DNA of 14,569 nucleotides from Alphaproteobacteria bacterium (GCA_028869725.1 JAGWRJ010000661.1:1-14569); one strand, 5' to 3'; positions 1 through 8,276 are shown, counted from the first letter of the stretch. Notes: a model not told the origin generated them from the letters alone. Translations and numbers: made by a program.

Positions 1-1
1 G

Positions 2-343
2 ACGCCACGCATGAATGCCGGGGACGTAGGTTATCTATTCCGATATGCCGGCACCGAGCCGCTCGCCCGTGCACAGCTGTGGGATTGGTATATGGCGCAC
101 TATCGCCCGCTTGCGGCGCGTATCTCAAGCGAAGGTATGCTCGTCGTCCCAAGCCTGTTCGACGAAGCCTGCAGTTCGGCGGCCCGCAAACAGCTGGCAG
201 ATTTTTTCATTCCGCGCCTGAAGACAATCCCCGGGCTGTCACGGACGCTCGCGCTAACGGAGCAACGCATCGATCAATGCATCTCTTTGCGCGATTCCAA
301 AGGTACTTCGATCCGGGCTGCGCTGCTTGCAGCTGGCAGGTGA
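2..343 (+). CDS. M1-family aminopeptidase, C-terminal fragment (5' end outside window)
   Basis: The frame is open from base 2 (it reads T-P-R before the first Met at 11) and stops with TGA at 341-343, so this is the 3' end of a longer gene. The roughly 113 visible residues look like the last helices of the ERAP1-like C-terminal domain of M1 zinc aminopeptidases. Visible markers are an 'AGDVGYLFRYAG' helix, 'ARAQLWDWYMAHY' (the usual R-x2-x-W-x-W pattern), and a final segment with 'IPGLSRTLALTEQRIDQCI', matching the family's 'PG..R.L....E.I' end. The catalytic HExxH-x18-E and GAMEN motifs would lie upstream and cannot be checked. Family knowledge: such enzymes remove N-terminal residues from peptides, usually in the cytoplasm or periplasm. 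The gene is convergent with dabA, with a 79-base gap and no clear terminator between them. The family call is by helix pattern only, so it is moderately sure. Confidence 0.65.
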   Translation, partial: TPRMNAGDVGYLFRYAGTEPLARAQLWDWYMAHYRPLAARISSEGMLVVPSLFDEACSSAARKQLADFFIPRLKTIPGLSRTLALTEQRIDQCISLRDSKGTSIRAALLAAGR

Positions 344-422
344 CGTGGTCCTGGTTCTTGCGCTATCCAGAGACAAGGCCGTGTCAGCTTGAATTTTACT
401 CTCCGGGGCAGCGACACTCTGG

Positions 423-2960
423 TCATGAGACCTTTTGCCATGCGCACTCACCGAGATAGCGATGCTCAACCCGACCGTTCTCTCCTAGCGCGAACAGATG
501 CAGCCAGTGATTATCCGTCAGCTGCCTGAGCGTGTCATGCTTTGCAATGACCGAATTAATGGCGTCGAGAGGCGCTTCGATGATCACATTGAGGCGGAGC
601 GGCTCGTGCATAAGCTTCCTTCCATCATGGATTGACTGCCACGGAAGTCCTGTGCGCAGATCTCCGCCATTTCCTTCCAGAACGCCAAGTTTTCCGACAA
701 TATTGTGTAGTACCTTGTTGCCGCTGCCAAAGGCACTGTTGTTCACGGTCGAGCCATAGTACTGCAGGTTTATCCAGCTGGCGACGACCATGGGAGCGGT
801 CATGATCTGCTCCAGTGTGCTGAAGTTATGATCTTTCTGCCAATTATAGCTGTGAAGAAAGGCGCGACCGGAAAGATCGAGACAATGTGTGCGCTCCCGC
901 GAAGCAGCGATGAAGGCTGCATTGCCTGCCAGTCCCCATTCTGGGCGCACCTGTGACCAATCCCGACTGCGCCGTGCGACCTCACGCTCGACGTTCTCTC
1001 GCAGTGGTATACCCAGTTTGATGGCGCGCTCGTAGCAGGCCAGGATGGTGGCCCGGTCGAGCGCCGCTTGAAGGTGCTCGATTTCACAGCGGTGGCTGCT
1101 AGGTGCATCGTCGAGATCGTACAGTGCTACCTCGTCCGTAGTGGTGTTGTGCAGCCCAGCGAGGAACCAGCAATCTGATGGCACATGGATACCGCGCTCG
1201 GTAAGTCCTTGCCGGACCTCAGGGTCATTGAGAACCGCCGCAGCGACACGAGCGTTGGCGTCGCCACTGTGCCCACCGCAAGCACCGCAGTTGAGACCTG
1301 CGGCATGCGGGTTATTTACCGTTGTGCTACCGTGCCCGACGAGAAGAACAAGTCGCGCGAACTCCTCGGTAAGAGACATTGCCCGCAGCATGCCTTCAGC
1401 CAGCTCAAGGCGTCGAGGTAGATCTATTCCGGTTTTGGTGGCGGGTGCGTTCGACGGCCTTATATCCGGACGTACCTGTCGCTCATCGCCGAACTTTGCG
1501 TGCTGGGAGCGCCACGTCGTGGCGTCGGCGACAAGTGACCATGCGGCAAGAAGTCCGGCAGTTTCGACATAGGTAAAGCAGGACACCGCGGAACGCTTGA
1601 ACGAGTTCCAGCCCGCTGCAAGCTGGCTCTTCAACAAAAGCTGCTTGAACAGGCGCATTTGCTCTCGTTCGGTCGCACCAGGGATCGCTTCGCAGATGGT
1701 AATCGTTGGCTTGATCAGAACAGGACACTGGGCGCGGCCCTGCTTCTGTCCGATCGGTACCAGGTTGAGAGCCATACCAAAAAAGCCGGCAAATCCGATA
1801 GTTCCGACATCGGGGAGGATGGTTTCAAGTGCGCGGCGATAAATTTCAGAGCGCACGTCGATGCAGAAAGCGGCCTGCACTGACCGCCGATGGGGTGGAG
1901 TGTGAGAGGCTGGCGGGCAAGAATGGGTAAAAGCAACTATGAGCTTACGTTGGTAAGCATGCTCATACGCCTCTTGCAGAATTAGGTTTATGACAAGTTC
2001 CGGGTCGTCGGCGTGTTCACGATCCAGCGTCAGCTCTGCGGCTCGTTCCATCTTCTGTCGCCAGATCTGCCGGAAGGACGGCTCGGTGTGTTCGAGGTAA
2101 AGGGCATAACCCCAAACGACGCGAATTGCCAAAAGCTGTATCAGCGTGTCGTCGCTGCGGCCCTCCATCTCGCTGATCCAGACACGATAGCGAGCGTATG
2201 CCGCCCAACCTCCAATATCCAGCAGGGCGCGATGAAGATAATCCTCGTATGCGGCTTCTGGAATCATGAGATCACGCAAAACCTGCCAGATCGCCGCGAC
2301 CGGATCCTGTGGCAGGGCAGCCACCGATTTGCGAAAGTTCGCAATTCCCATGGCCTCAGGATTGCGGTCAAATCGCGCAGCTTGTCGCCATGCCTGATAT
2401 GGTGGCAGATGGCGCCAGGGCAGAGGCCACCCCGCCTGGCCGAGGTCGAAATAGCCCGCGCACCACTTTGAGATTTCATCGATCATGAACGCTGTTCTGG
2501 ACACTCGGCGATTGCCGCCTGCAAGCCCGTCAAGGGTCTCAGAAACGGTTGCTATCGTGGAAACCACGTTGGAGGTGCAGCTGTCAGTGCTTGCGGGATT
2601 GTCAATCCCTGCTTTTAAACTAGTCAAGTCAAGCGAAGTACCTGAGCGACGGTTCCATTCGGCTAAGGCAAGTTCAAGGTCGCAATCCTTAATGTTGCCG
2701 TCAGCGATGGCCTTGCGGTAAAACGAGCGCGGCATGAGCATACGGCGCCTGGAAACACGATTGAGGTGAGCACATGCCGCCTCGAATGACATATCGGTCA
2801 TGCCGATAAAGGGATTGACGGCGACAAAGCTGTCCAGTGGCCAGAGCGGAGCAATGCGCTGACATGCACGATCGATCACTTCGATAATTTCTGCTTGTTT
2901 TGTCTTTAACTGAGCAGTTGAAGTTGCATGAAGATCAGAGTGCGCCAACGCAGGACTCAT
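423..2960 (-). CDS. dabA: DabA, inorganic carbon transporter subunit (UPF0753/DUF2309)
   Basis: This is the cytoplasmic subunit of the DAC (DabA-DabB) complex, which is thought to hydrate CO2 to bicarbonate vectorially, driven by ion flow through DabB. The protein is about 845 residues, normal for the family. All four residues that bind zinc or act in catalysis in Halothiobacillus DabA have counterparts: Cys366 and Asp368 in 'AAFCIDVRSE', His543 in 'VGHGSTTVNN', and Cys558 in 'LNCGACGGHSGDAN', with the same 15-residue His-Cys spacing. The C-terminal 'STVNNSAFGSGNKVLHNIVG' and 'GDLRTGLPWQS' blocks are also family features. I chose the ATG at 2960 because it overlaps the dabB stop (ATGA) and has GGAAGG six bases upstream. 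The ATG at 2975 would add five residues (MGRQL) and place that ribosome site inside the gene. The gene is co-transcribed with dabB and probably controlled by the LysR gene at 4676. Confidence 0.93.
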   Translation of the reverse strand: MSPALAHSDLHATSTAQLKTKQAEIIEVIDRACQRIAPLWPLDSFVAVNPFIGMTDMSFEAACAHLNRVSRRRMLMPRSFYRKAIADGNIKDCDLELALAEWNRRSGTSLDLTSLKAGIDNPASTDSCTSNVVSTIATVSETLDGLAGGNRRVSRTAFMIDEISKWCAGYFDLGQAGWPLPWRHLPPYQAWRQAARFDRNPEAMGIANFRKSVAALPQDPVAAIWQVLRDLMIPEAAYEDYLHRALLDIGGWAAYARYRVWISEMEGRSDDTLIQLLAIRVVWGYALYLEHTEPSFRQIWRQKMERAAELTLDREHADDPELVINLILQEAYEHAYQRKLIVAFTHSCPPASHTPPHRRSVQAAFCIDVRSEIYRRALETILPDVGTIGFAGFFGMALNLVPIGQKQGRAQCPVLIKPTITICEAIPGATEREQMRLFKQLLLKSQLAAGWNSFKRSAVSCFTYVETAGLLAAWSLVADATTWRSQHAKFGDERQVRPDIRPSNAPATKTGIDLPRRLELAEGMLRAMSLTEEFARLVLLVGHGSTTVNNPHAAGLNCGACGGHSGDANARVAAAVLNDPEVRQGLTERGIHVPSDCWFLAGLHNTTTDEVALYDLDDAPSSHRCEIEHLQAALDRATILACYERAIKLGIPLRENVEREVARRSRDWSQVRPEWGLAGNAAFIAASRERTHCLDLSGRAFLHSYNWQKDHNFSTLEQIMTAPMVVASWINLQYYGSTVNNSAFGSGNKVLHNIVGKLGVLEGNGGDLRTGLPWQSIHDGRKLMHEPLRLNVIIEAPLDAINSVIAKHDTLRQLTDNHWLHLFALGENGRVEHRYLGECAWQKVS

Positions 2961-4579
2961 GAGTTGCCTTCCCATAGGGTTAAGTTAACCTCTGGATGAT
3001 CGGCATGTCTGTGGTCAATTGGATCTGGCCACAATGTGATCGCCCAGCGGTTTGCGACAGTATTGACGTACAAACCGTTCGACAGGTGAACGTATACCGC
3101 TCGCCACAGGTCAGAACGACCAGAGCGATTAAGTCTACTTTGAGCAAAGAGAGCCGCGACAAAGCCGGAAAGTATGAGGCCGCCAAGAATTGCCTCTAGC
3201 GGTCCGCGTAACGGTAGCGCATCTGGTGTAGATGATGCGAGAAAATGGGCTGCAGCAGCTTGTAATCCGAAAGCCGCTACTGCGATCAGCAGCGAACGGC
3301 CCAATGAATGGACGAGAAGTCGTGGGGTAAAGGAGGCGCCAGAGCTGTTTAGAAGATGCGTAACACTGAGAACCAGGATGGCGCTGAGGATCACCGGGCC
3401 CGGCGCACCTGTCAGCGTCAGGCCAAACATGGCCCCAACAAGGAGAACAATGACCAGGGAGAGCGCAATCACTGCAAGCAGCTGCCATGGGGGAAGCCGC
3501 TGGGGCTCTCGGGCAGAAATGTTCGGCTCAGCGTCTGTTACTATGCCTCCGGCCGTAAGGAACGCGTGGGCCTTATACAGTGAATGGCCGATAATATGCA
3601 GCCAAGCGGCCGGAAAGGCTCCAAGACCGCATTCCAGCATCATAAAGCCCATTTGTCCGATCGTGGAGTAGGCCAGTGACACCTTGACCGAGGTTTGGGT
3701 AAGCATGACTAGGGCGCCGAACAGAGCGGTAACTCCACCCAGAAAAAGGAGCAAATCAAGGGAGAAATCGGCGTGCAGGAAAAGTGGCGCAAATCGCAGA
3801 ATGAGAAAGCCCCCAGCATTGATGATGCCGGCATGCAGCAAGGCCGACACAGGCGTAGGTGTTTCCATAACTTCGAGAATCCAACCATGCATGGGAAATT
3901 GCGCGGATTTGAGTAGCGCGGCCAAGGCAAGAAGGATGGTCGCGATCAGAACCGGTTGCCTGGATGCAGCAAGCGCTGAGGCATTATGGGCAATGTCAGA
4001 AATCAGCGCGATGTTAGCTGTGTGATAGACGGACCATAGTAGGACGAATGCGCCGACCAAGGCGGCATCGCTGAGGCGTGCTGCGACGAATTTCTTGCGT
4101 GCCGCGAGTATTGCCGCAGGGCGTTCCGAATAGAAGGTAAGCAGACGATGCAGGCAGAGACTGGTCGCAATCCATGCAAGGGCAAACTGGGGCAACTGTG
4201 ACGCGACAATCAGATGAAGAACGGCAGCTAAGGTAAGGCAGAGCCGGGTAAGAAAGTCGCCGTGCCGCGGATCGCCATCGAGGTAGTTGCGGCTGTAGAG
4301 GACTACAATCAACCCGATAAAGGCTACCAGAACTTCGATCGATGCCGACAGGGGATCATAGTAAAGGCCGCATATACCAGTTGCAGTAACGGTAGACAGT
4401 GTACCCTTGCTGAGGACAAGGCCGAGTGCTGCGCCGGCGAGAATAAGGGTCAATAAGGCTGCGCCGAAGGCCATTAGAGCTACGCGTCGGGCAGATTCTT
4501 TCCATGTACCGGGCATCAAACCAATAGTGGCCAGCGCCAGCTGACCCAGGGTGAATATCCAAATCATGTGACTGGTCAT
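2957..4579 (-). CDS. dabB: DabB, NuoL-like proton-conducting membrane subunit of the DAC complex
   Basis: This polytopic membrane protein of about 540 residues belongs to the proton-conducting transporter family (NuoL/MrpA type). As the partner of DabA it is expected to pass protons or sodium ions to power CO2 hydration. Visible family blocks are the Lys-bearing 'LLKSAQFPMHGW' (about 222-233), 'TPTPVSALLHAG' (about 240-251), 'SVKVSLAYSTIGQMG' (about 297-311) and 'HSLYKAHAFLTAGG' (about 332-345). Hydrophobic helices run from the N-terminus almost to the end. It is shorter than true NuoL, and no other complex I genes are nearby, which with the adjacent dabA favours DabB over respiratory NuoL. 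I chose the ATG at 4579: it has GAGGA just upstream and leads straight into the first membrane helix. A GTG at 4615 would add 12 polar residues. The stop overlaps the dabA start by four bases, so translation is probably coupled. Confidence 0.92.
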   Translation of the reverse strand: MTSHMIWIFTLGQLALATIGLMPGTWKESARRVALMAFGAALLTLILAGAALGLVLSKGTLSTVTATGICGLYYDPLSASIEVLVAFIGLIVVLYSRNYLDGDPRHGDFLTRLCLTLAAVLHLIVASQLPQFALAWIATSLCLHRLLTFYSERPAAILAARKKFVAARLSDAALVGAFVLLWSVYHTANIALISDIAHNASALAASRQPVLIATILLALAALLKSAQFPMHGWILEVMETPTPVSALLHAGIINAGGFLILRFAPLFLHADFSLDLLLFLGGVTALFGALVMLTQTSVKVSLAYSTIGQMGFMMLECGLGAFPAAWLHIIGHSLYKAHAFLTAGGIVTDAEPNISAREPQRLPPWQLLAVIALSLVIVLLVGAMFGLTLTGAPGPVILSAILVLSVTHLLNSSGASFTPRLLVHSLGRSLLIAVAAFGLQAAAAHFLASSTPDALPLRGPLEAILGGLILSGFVAALFAQSRLNRSGRSDLWRAVYVHLSNGLYVNTVANRWAITLWPDPIDHRHADHPEVNLTLWEGNS

Positions 4580-4675
4580 CGCGTCCTCGTGTCTGGCTGG
4601 CCCGAGTAGCGCCACATGACAATTTTAGAAAATATATACTTTGATACTTATCGTTCTGTATTATAGATTGATCGC
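4580..4675. promoter_or_regulatory. Divergent promoter/operator region between dabBA and the LysR-type gene
   Basis: This is the only strikingly AT-rich stretch in the window (10 G/C in the 50 bases 4621-4670). On the - strand, TATAAT (4660-4665) is a perfect -10 for dabBA, but the matching -35 position inside the regulator gene is poor, as is common for activator-dependent promoters. On the + strand, TATACT (4635-4640) is the best -10 for the regulator, also with a weak -35. Between the two -10 boxes lie the inverted repeat GATA-CT-TATC (4643-4652) and ATAC-N10-GTAT (4644-4661), candidate binding sites for the LysR protein. The boxes are seen in the sequence; their use is inferred. Confidence 0.5.
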
Positions 4676-5581
4676 ATGTCTAGGCTGAATTACCATCACT
4701 TGCGTTACTTCTGGGCGATTGCGCACAACGGAAGTCTGACGCGCACCGCCAACCAGATGAATGTGTCGCAATCGGCATTGTCAGCACAGCTCAAGGCTCT
4801 AGAAGAGCAGTTGGGTCACCCTCTATTTGAGCGGATCAGCAAAAAGCTGGTTTTGACCGAAGCGGGCCGCATCGCGTTAGACTACGCGGACACTGTATTT
4901 CAGGCTGGGGATGAATTGATTGGTACCCTCAGAGACCGCCCGCGGGCGAGTCGGCAGGTTCTGCGGGTTGGCGCATTGGCGACGTTGTCGCGAAACTTTC
5001 AGCTGGAGTTTCTCCGGCCGATGCTTGGCCGCACTGACATCGAATTGGTAATCCGCTCCGGTACCATGCGGGAGTTGATGCAGGACCTGCAGGCACACGC
5101 GCTTGACGTGGTGCTAGCAAACCGCACCGTTCAGCGAGATGCCACGACGGCTTGGCACAACGATCTCATCGCTGAGGAACCGGTGAGCCTGGTAGGTCGG
5201 CCAGGACGAAAGGGGCATAGATTCCGTTTTCCACAGGATCTCAAGACTACACCCGTGCTGCTGCCCAGCCTCGATAGCGAGATGCGGATTGCGTTCGACC
5301 GCATTCTCTCGGATGCCGGCATCCGTCCCATCATCGAGGCTGAGGTCGATGACATGGCGATGCTTCGTCTCCTCGCCCGGGAGAGCCACGGTTTGACGCT
5401 CGTGCCGCCGGTGGTAGTCCAGGACGAGTTGCGTGCCGGCGTACTCAAGGAACGCTTTCGCCTGCCACAGTTGCGCGAGCGCTTCTATGCCATCACTCAG
5501 AAGCGTCGCTTCCCGAACCCGGCACTCAAGGTACTGCTCACGCGGGCACCGTTGGCACAACGCACAACGAGCCGCAGCTAG
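4676..5581 (+). CDS. LysR-family transcriptional regulator (NhaR-like), likely dab operon regulator
   Basis: The protein is 301 residues, the usual LysR length. The N-terminal winged helix-turn-helix (about 6-64) is clear: 'NYHHLRYFWAIAHNGSLTRT', then 'QMNVSQSALSAQLKALEEQLG', then 'LFERISKKLVLTEAGR'. The 'LNYHHLRYFW' start resembles the NhaR branch. The rest (about 94-290) is the periplasmic-binding-like effector domain. It would be a cytoplasmic DNA-binding protein. It is divergent from dabBA with an intergenic region under 100 bases, and a LysR gene beside dabB-dabA is a known layout of the non-carboxysomal DAC loci, so control of dabBA is the natural inference. The effector is unknown; a carbon-status signal or, by NhaR analogy, sodium or pH are possibilities. 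The ATG at 4676 has no good ribosome binding site, so the start is the first plausible one rather than proven. The gene converges on sdhA. Confidence 0.9.
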   Translation: MSRLNYHHLRYFWAIAHNGSLTRTANQMNVSQSALSAQLKALEEQLGHPLFERISKKLVLTEAGRIALDYADTVFQAGDELIGTLRDRPRASRQVLRVGALATLSRNFQLEFLRPMLGRTDIELVIRSGTMRELMQDLQAHALDVVLANRTVQRDATTAWHNDLIAEEPVSLVGRPGRKGHRFRFPQDLKTTPVLLPSLDSEMRIAFDRILSDAGIRPIIEAEVDDMAMLRLLARESHGLTLVPPVVVQDELRAGVLKERFRLPQLRERFYAITQKRRFPNPALKVLLTRAPLAQRTTSRS

Positions 5582-5619
5582 AAACAAGGTGCGGAGCCGG
5601 GTTTATGCTGGGGCCTGGT

Positions 5620-7407
5620 TCAGTAGACCCGTGCCTTGGGCTTGATGTATTCGATGTCGTTGGAGAGCGTGTAGGTGTGCACCGGCCGGTAATCGATACC
5701 CACGTCTCCCGTAGTGGTATCAAGCCAGGCCAAGGTATGCTTCATCCAGTTGCTATCATCGCGATCGGGGAAATCCTCGCGTGCATGCGCGCCGCGGCTT
5801 TCCTGACGATTGACGGCACCGGCCACGGTGACCGCTGCCAAAGAAATCAGATTTTCGAATTCCAGGGTTTCGACGAGATCGGAGTTCCAGATCATTGACC
5901 GGTCGGAGACGCGGACATCATCTTTTGCCCGGAAGATTTCGGTAATACGCCTTTTTCCAGATTCCAGCGTTTCGCCGGTGCGAAACACGGCAGCATCTTC
6001 CTGCATGGCGCGCTGCATCTGAAGACGAAGCTGAGCCGTAGGCGTGCTCCCGTTGGCGTGGCGCAACCGGTCAAGCCGATCCAGTGCCTCCTGGCCGGCA
6101 TCTTTGCGCAAGGCGGCATGCTTCTGGTTTGGTTCCAGTTCGCGGGCACACTGCAGGCCCGCCGCCTTGCCGAACACCACCAGGTCGATCAGGGAGTTTG
6201 AGCCAAGTCGATTGGCGCCGTGCACCGATACGCAGGCTGCTTCGCCCACGGCCATCAGGCCGCGAATAACAGTGTCAGGATTGCCATCCTTGAGGGTCAG
6301 GGCATCGCCCATATAACTGGTGGCAATGCCGCCCATGTTATAGTGGACGGTCGGCAGAACCGGGATCGGTTCCTTGGTAACATCGACCCCGGCAAAAATG
6401 CGTGCACTTTCCGATATCCCGGGCAGACGCTCATGGATGATCTTGGGATCGAGGTGCGACAGATGCAGATGGATGTGGTCCTTGAGCGGTCCGACGCCGC
6501 GACCCTCGCGGATCTCCATCGTCATGGCCCGGCTGACAACATCACGAGAGGCGAGATCTTTGGCGCTCGGGGCATAGCGCTCCATGAAGCGCTCGCCTTC
6601 GGAATTGGTGAGGTAACCACCTTCACCGCGCACGCCCTCGGTTATGAGAACGCCGGCACCGTAGATACCGGTTGGATGAAACTGGACGAATTCCATGTCC
6701 TGGAGGGGAAATCCTGCCCGCAGCACCATGGCATTACCGTCACCGGTCTGGGTGTGGGCGCCTGTGCACGAAAAATAGGTTCTGCCATAACCGCCGGTGG
6801 CCATGATCACGCGGTGGGCACGGAAGCGATGGATTGTGCCATCATCCAGATTCCAGGCCATCAGGCCGCGGACTTCGCCGTCCTCGACGATCAGGTCGAG
6901 CGCGAAATACTCGATGAAGAAGTTGGTGTCATGCTTGACGCATTGCCCGTAAAGCGTGTGCAGCATGGCATGACCAGTACGATCCGCCGCCGCACAGGTG
7001 CGCTGCACGATGCCCTGCCCGAAATTAGAGGTCATGCCGCCGAACGCACGCTGATAGATCTTGCCTTCTTCGGTACGACTAAAGGGTACGCCAAAATGTT
7101 CGAGTTCGTAGACTGCTTCCGGTGCGTTACGGCAGAGATACTCAATTGCATCCTGATCACCGAGCCAGTCCGAACCCTTGACGGTGTCATACATGTGCCA
7201 GCGCCAGTCGTCTTCGCCCATATTGCCGAGTGAGGCGGCGATACCGCCCTGTGCCGCCACCGTGTGGCTACGGGTCGGAAACACCTTTGAGATGCATGCG
7301 GTTTTCAGTCCGCTCGCCGCGGCTTCCAGCGTCGCGCGCAAGCCGGACCCGCCGGCGCCCACCACGACAACGTCATAGGTATGATCGATGATCTCGTAAG
7401 CGGTCAT
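5620..7407 (-). CDS. sdhA: Succinate dehydrogenase flavoprotein subunit
   Basis: This is the catalytic subunit of complex II. It oxidises succinate to fumarate on a covalent FAD at the cytoplasmic face of the inner membrane, linking the TCA cycle to the quinone pool. The 595-residue length is typical. Visible features are the dinucleotide-binding 'VVVVGAGGSGLRATLEA' (13-29), the FAD-linking His48 in 'TRSHTVAAQGG', the second FAD segment 'VIMATGGYGRTYF', the substrate-site 'VQFHPTGIYGAG' with His244, 'LASRDVVSRA' carrying the catalytic arginine, and 'VHGANRLGSNSL' near the C-terminal FAD contact. The gene starts 16 bases after the sdhD stop and is last in a sdhC-sdhD-sdhA operon. sdhB, which normally follows, is absent here and lies about 4.2 kb away on the other strand. 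The gene ends 38 bases from the convergent LysR gene, with no obvious terminator between. Confidence 0.97.
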   Translation of the reverse strand: MTAYEIIDHTYDVVVVGAGGSGLRATLEAAASGLKTACISKVFPTRSHTVAAQGGIAASLGNMGEDDWRWHMYDTVKGSDWLGDQDAIEYLCRNAPEAVYELEHFGVPFSRTEEGKIYQRAFGGMTSNFGQGIVQRTCAAADRTGHAMLHTLYGQCVKHDTNFFIEYFALDLIVEDGEVRGLMAWNLDDGTIHRFRAHRVIMATGGYGRTYFSCTGAHTQTGDGNAMVLRAGFPLQDMEFVQFHPTGIYGAGVLITEGVRGEGGYLTNSEGERFMERYAPSAKDLASRDVVSRAMTMEIREGRGVGPLKDHIHLHLSHLDPKIIHERLPGISESARIFAGVDVTKEPIPVLPTVHYNMGGIATSYMGDALTLKDGNPDTVIRGLMAVGEAACVSVHGANRLGSNSLIDLVVFGKAAGLQCARELEPNQKHAALRKDAGQEALDRLDRLRHANGSTPTAQLRLQMQRAMQEDAAVFRTGETLESGKRRITEIFRAKDDVRVSDRSMIWNSDLVETLEFENLISLAAVTVAGAVNRQESRGAHAREDFPDRDDSNWMKHTLAWLDTTTGDVGIDYRPVHTYTLSNDIEYIKPKARVY

Positions 7408-7423
7408 GGTGTGAGGTCCAGAT

Positions 7424-7798
7424 CTAAAGCGCGATGCGATACATGGCGAACAGGCTGGCCGCGCCTACGGCCCAGGCGAACGCCTTGTTGAGAACAAGAA
7501 GAACGATTTTGTTACCATCGTGATGGACGTAGTCCTCAATCACGACCTGAATGCCCAGCTGCATATGGATGACGGCCGAGATCACAAAAAGTACCATCAG
7601 GATTGCGGATACTGGCGCATGCAGAAATGTGAGAACCTGTTCGCGCGAGGCGCCGACAAGGCTCAGCATTGAAACCCCGAGCCAGCAGGAGAGGGGGATA
7701 AGCGCTGCGGCGGTGACACGCTGACGCCAGAAGTGCTCGACGCCGGAATGCGCACTGCCCAGTCCTTCGACGCGGGAAAGCGGGGTTTGATAGGCCAT
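7424..7798 (-). CDS. sdhD: Succinate dehydrogenase membrane anchor subunit SdhD
   Basis: This 124-residue hydrophobic anchor helps bind heme b and ubiquinone and holds SdhA-SdhB to the inner membrane. Three hydrophobic segments are visible (about 30-49, 61-82 and 99-118). 'VIHMQLGIQVVIEDYVH' contains His78 and Asp89-Tyr90, matching the heme-ligand His and quinone-site Asp-Tyr of E. coli SdhD. The N-terminal 'GSAHSGVEHFWRQRVTAAAL' is typical of alphaproteobacterial SdhD. The frame runs open further upstream to 8068, but that extension lies inside sdhC in another frame and is not protein-like. The ATG at 7798 overlaps the sdhC stop by one base (TGATG), so translation is coupled. Confidence 0.92.
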   Translation of the reverse strand: MAYQTPLSRVEGLGSAHSGVEHFWRQRVTAAALIPLSCWLGVSMLSLVGASREQVLTFLHAPVSAILMVLFVISAVIHMQLGIQVVIEDYVHHDGNKIVLLVLNKAFAWAVGAASLFAMYRIAL

Positions 7799-8214
7799 CA
7801 CATGCCTCCGAACGAGAACAGACCGTAAAGATAGATGGCCACGGCCAGAAGTATGGACAGAGCGATAATTGCAACGCTCACGCGGTTGGAAAGCCGCGCC
7901 GCAAAGCCATAGCCGAAGTCCCAGGCCAGATGGCGGACGCCGTTCAGCAAGTGGAAGCAGAGCGACCATACGAAGCCGAAGACGAAGATCTGCCCGACCC
8001 AGGTGAAGACGACGGCCCCAAATGTGGCATAGGCATCTGGACCGCTGGCCAGGGCCAGCAGCCACCAAGCCAGACCGGCCATGCCGATGCTAAGGGCTAC
8101 CCCGGTCGCCCGATGGACGATCGAGGTCATCATCGTCGGGCTCCAGTGGTAAATCTGAAGGTGGGGCGAAAGCGGGCGCGGACGCACCCCGGAGCGAACG
8201 GCGTTATCGGCCAT
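7798..8214 (-). CDS. sdhC: Succinate dehydrogenase cytochrome b556 subunit SdhC
   Basis: This is the 138-residue large membrane anchor of complex II, carrying heme b and part of the quinone site. 'RPLSPHLQIYHWSPTMMTSI' followed by 'VHRATGVAL' is the family signature, with Ser31 and Arg35 matching quinone-site residues of E. coli. 'FHLLNGVRHLAWDFG' contains His88, the expected heme ligand. Three membrane helices are visible (about 37-56, 65-87 and 112-133). The frame extends to a TTG at 8238, but a good -35/-10 pair at 8249-8276 would start transcription only a few bases before that TTG, so the ATG at 8214 is preferred. No strong ribosome site is seen before either. First gene of sdhC-sdhD-sdhA. 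Confidence 0.93.
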   Translation of the reverse strand: MADNAVRSGVRPRPLSPHLQIYHWSPTMMTSIVHRATGVALSIGMAGLAWWLLALASGPDAYATFGAVVFTWVGQIFVFGFVWSLCFHLLNGVRHLAWDFGYGFAARLSNRVSVAIIALSILLAVAIYLYGLFSFGGM

Positions 8215-8248
8215 GGAAACTACCGGAAAGGTGGACAAATCGGGGCGG

Positions 8249-8276
8249 AGTGTAGGGTGCTAGGCCCTCAAGTCAA
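8249..8276 (-). promoter_or_regulatory. Putative sigma-70 promoter for sdhCDA
   Basis: Read on the - strand there is TTGACT (8276-8271), a 16-base spacer, then TACACT (8254-8249). This gives a predicted start near 8242 and a leader of roughly 28 bases to the sdhC ATG at 8214. The match to the consensus is good at -35 and fair at -10. Function is inferred. Confidence 0.5.

Noticed and set aside
344..422. Terminator between the aminopeptidase and dabA
   Set aside because: GTGTC (381-385) and GACAC (413-417) could pair, but the loop is 27 bases and there is no T-run. Nothing convincing.
2957..4579. Reading dabB as a complex I NuoL or Mrp antiporter subunit
   Set aside because: It is shorter than NuoL and MrpA, no other nuo or mrp genes are nearby, and it is coupled to dabA.
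5582..5619. Terminator between the convergent LysR gene and sdhA
   Set aside because: The 38-base gap shows no stable hairpin with a T-run on either strand.
6220..7233. Long open frame (337 codons) on the + strand opposite sdhA
   Set aside because: It lies wholly inside sdhA, whose protein has all family motifs. The antisense product shows no recognisable domain and reflects the codon bias of the real gene.
7799..8068. Upstream extension of the sdhD frame
   Set aside because: The extension overlaps sdhC in another frame and is Arg/Leu-rich shadow sequence. The real SdhD starts at 7798 at a TGATG junction.
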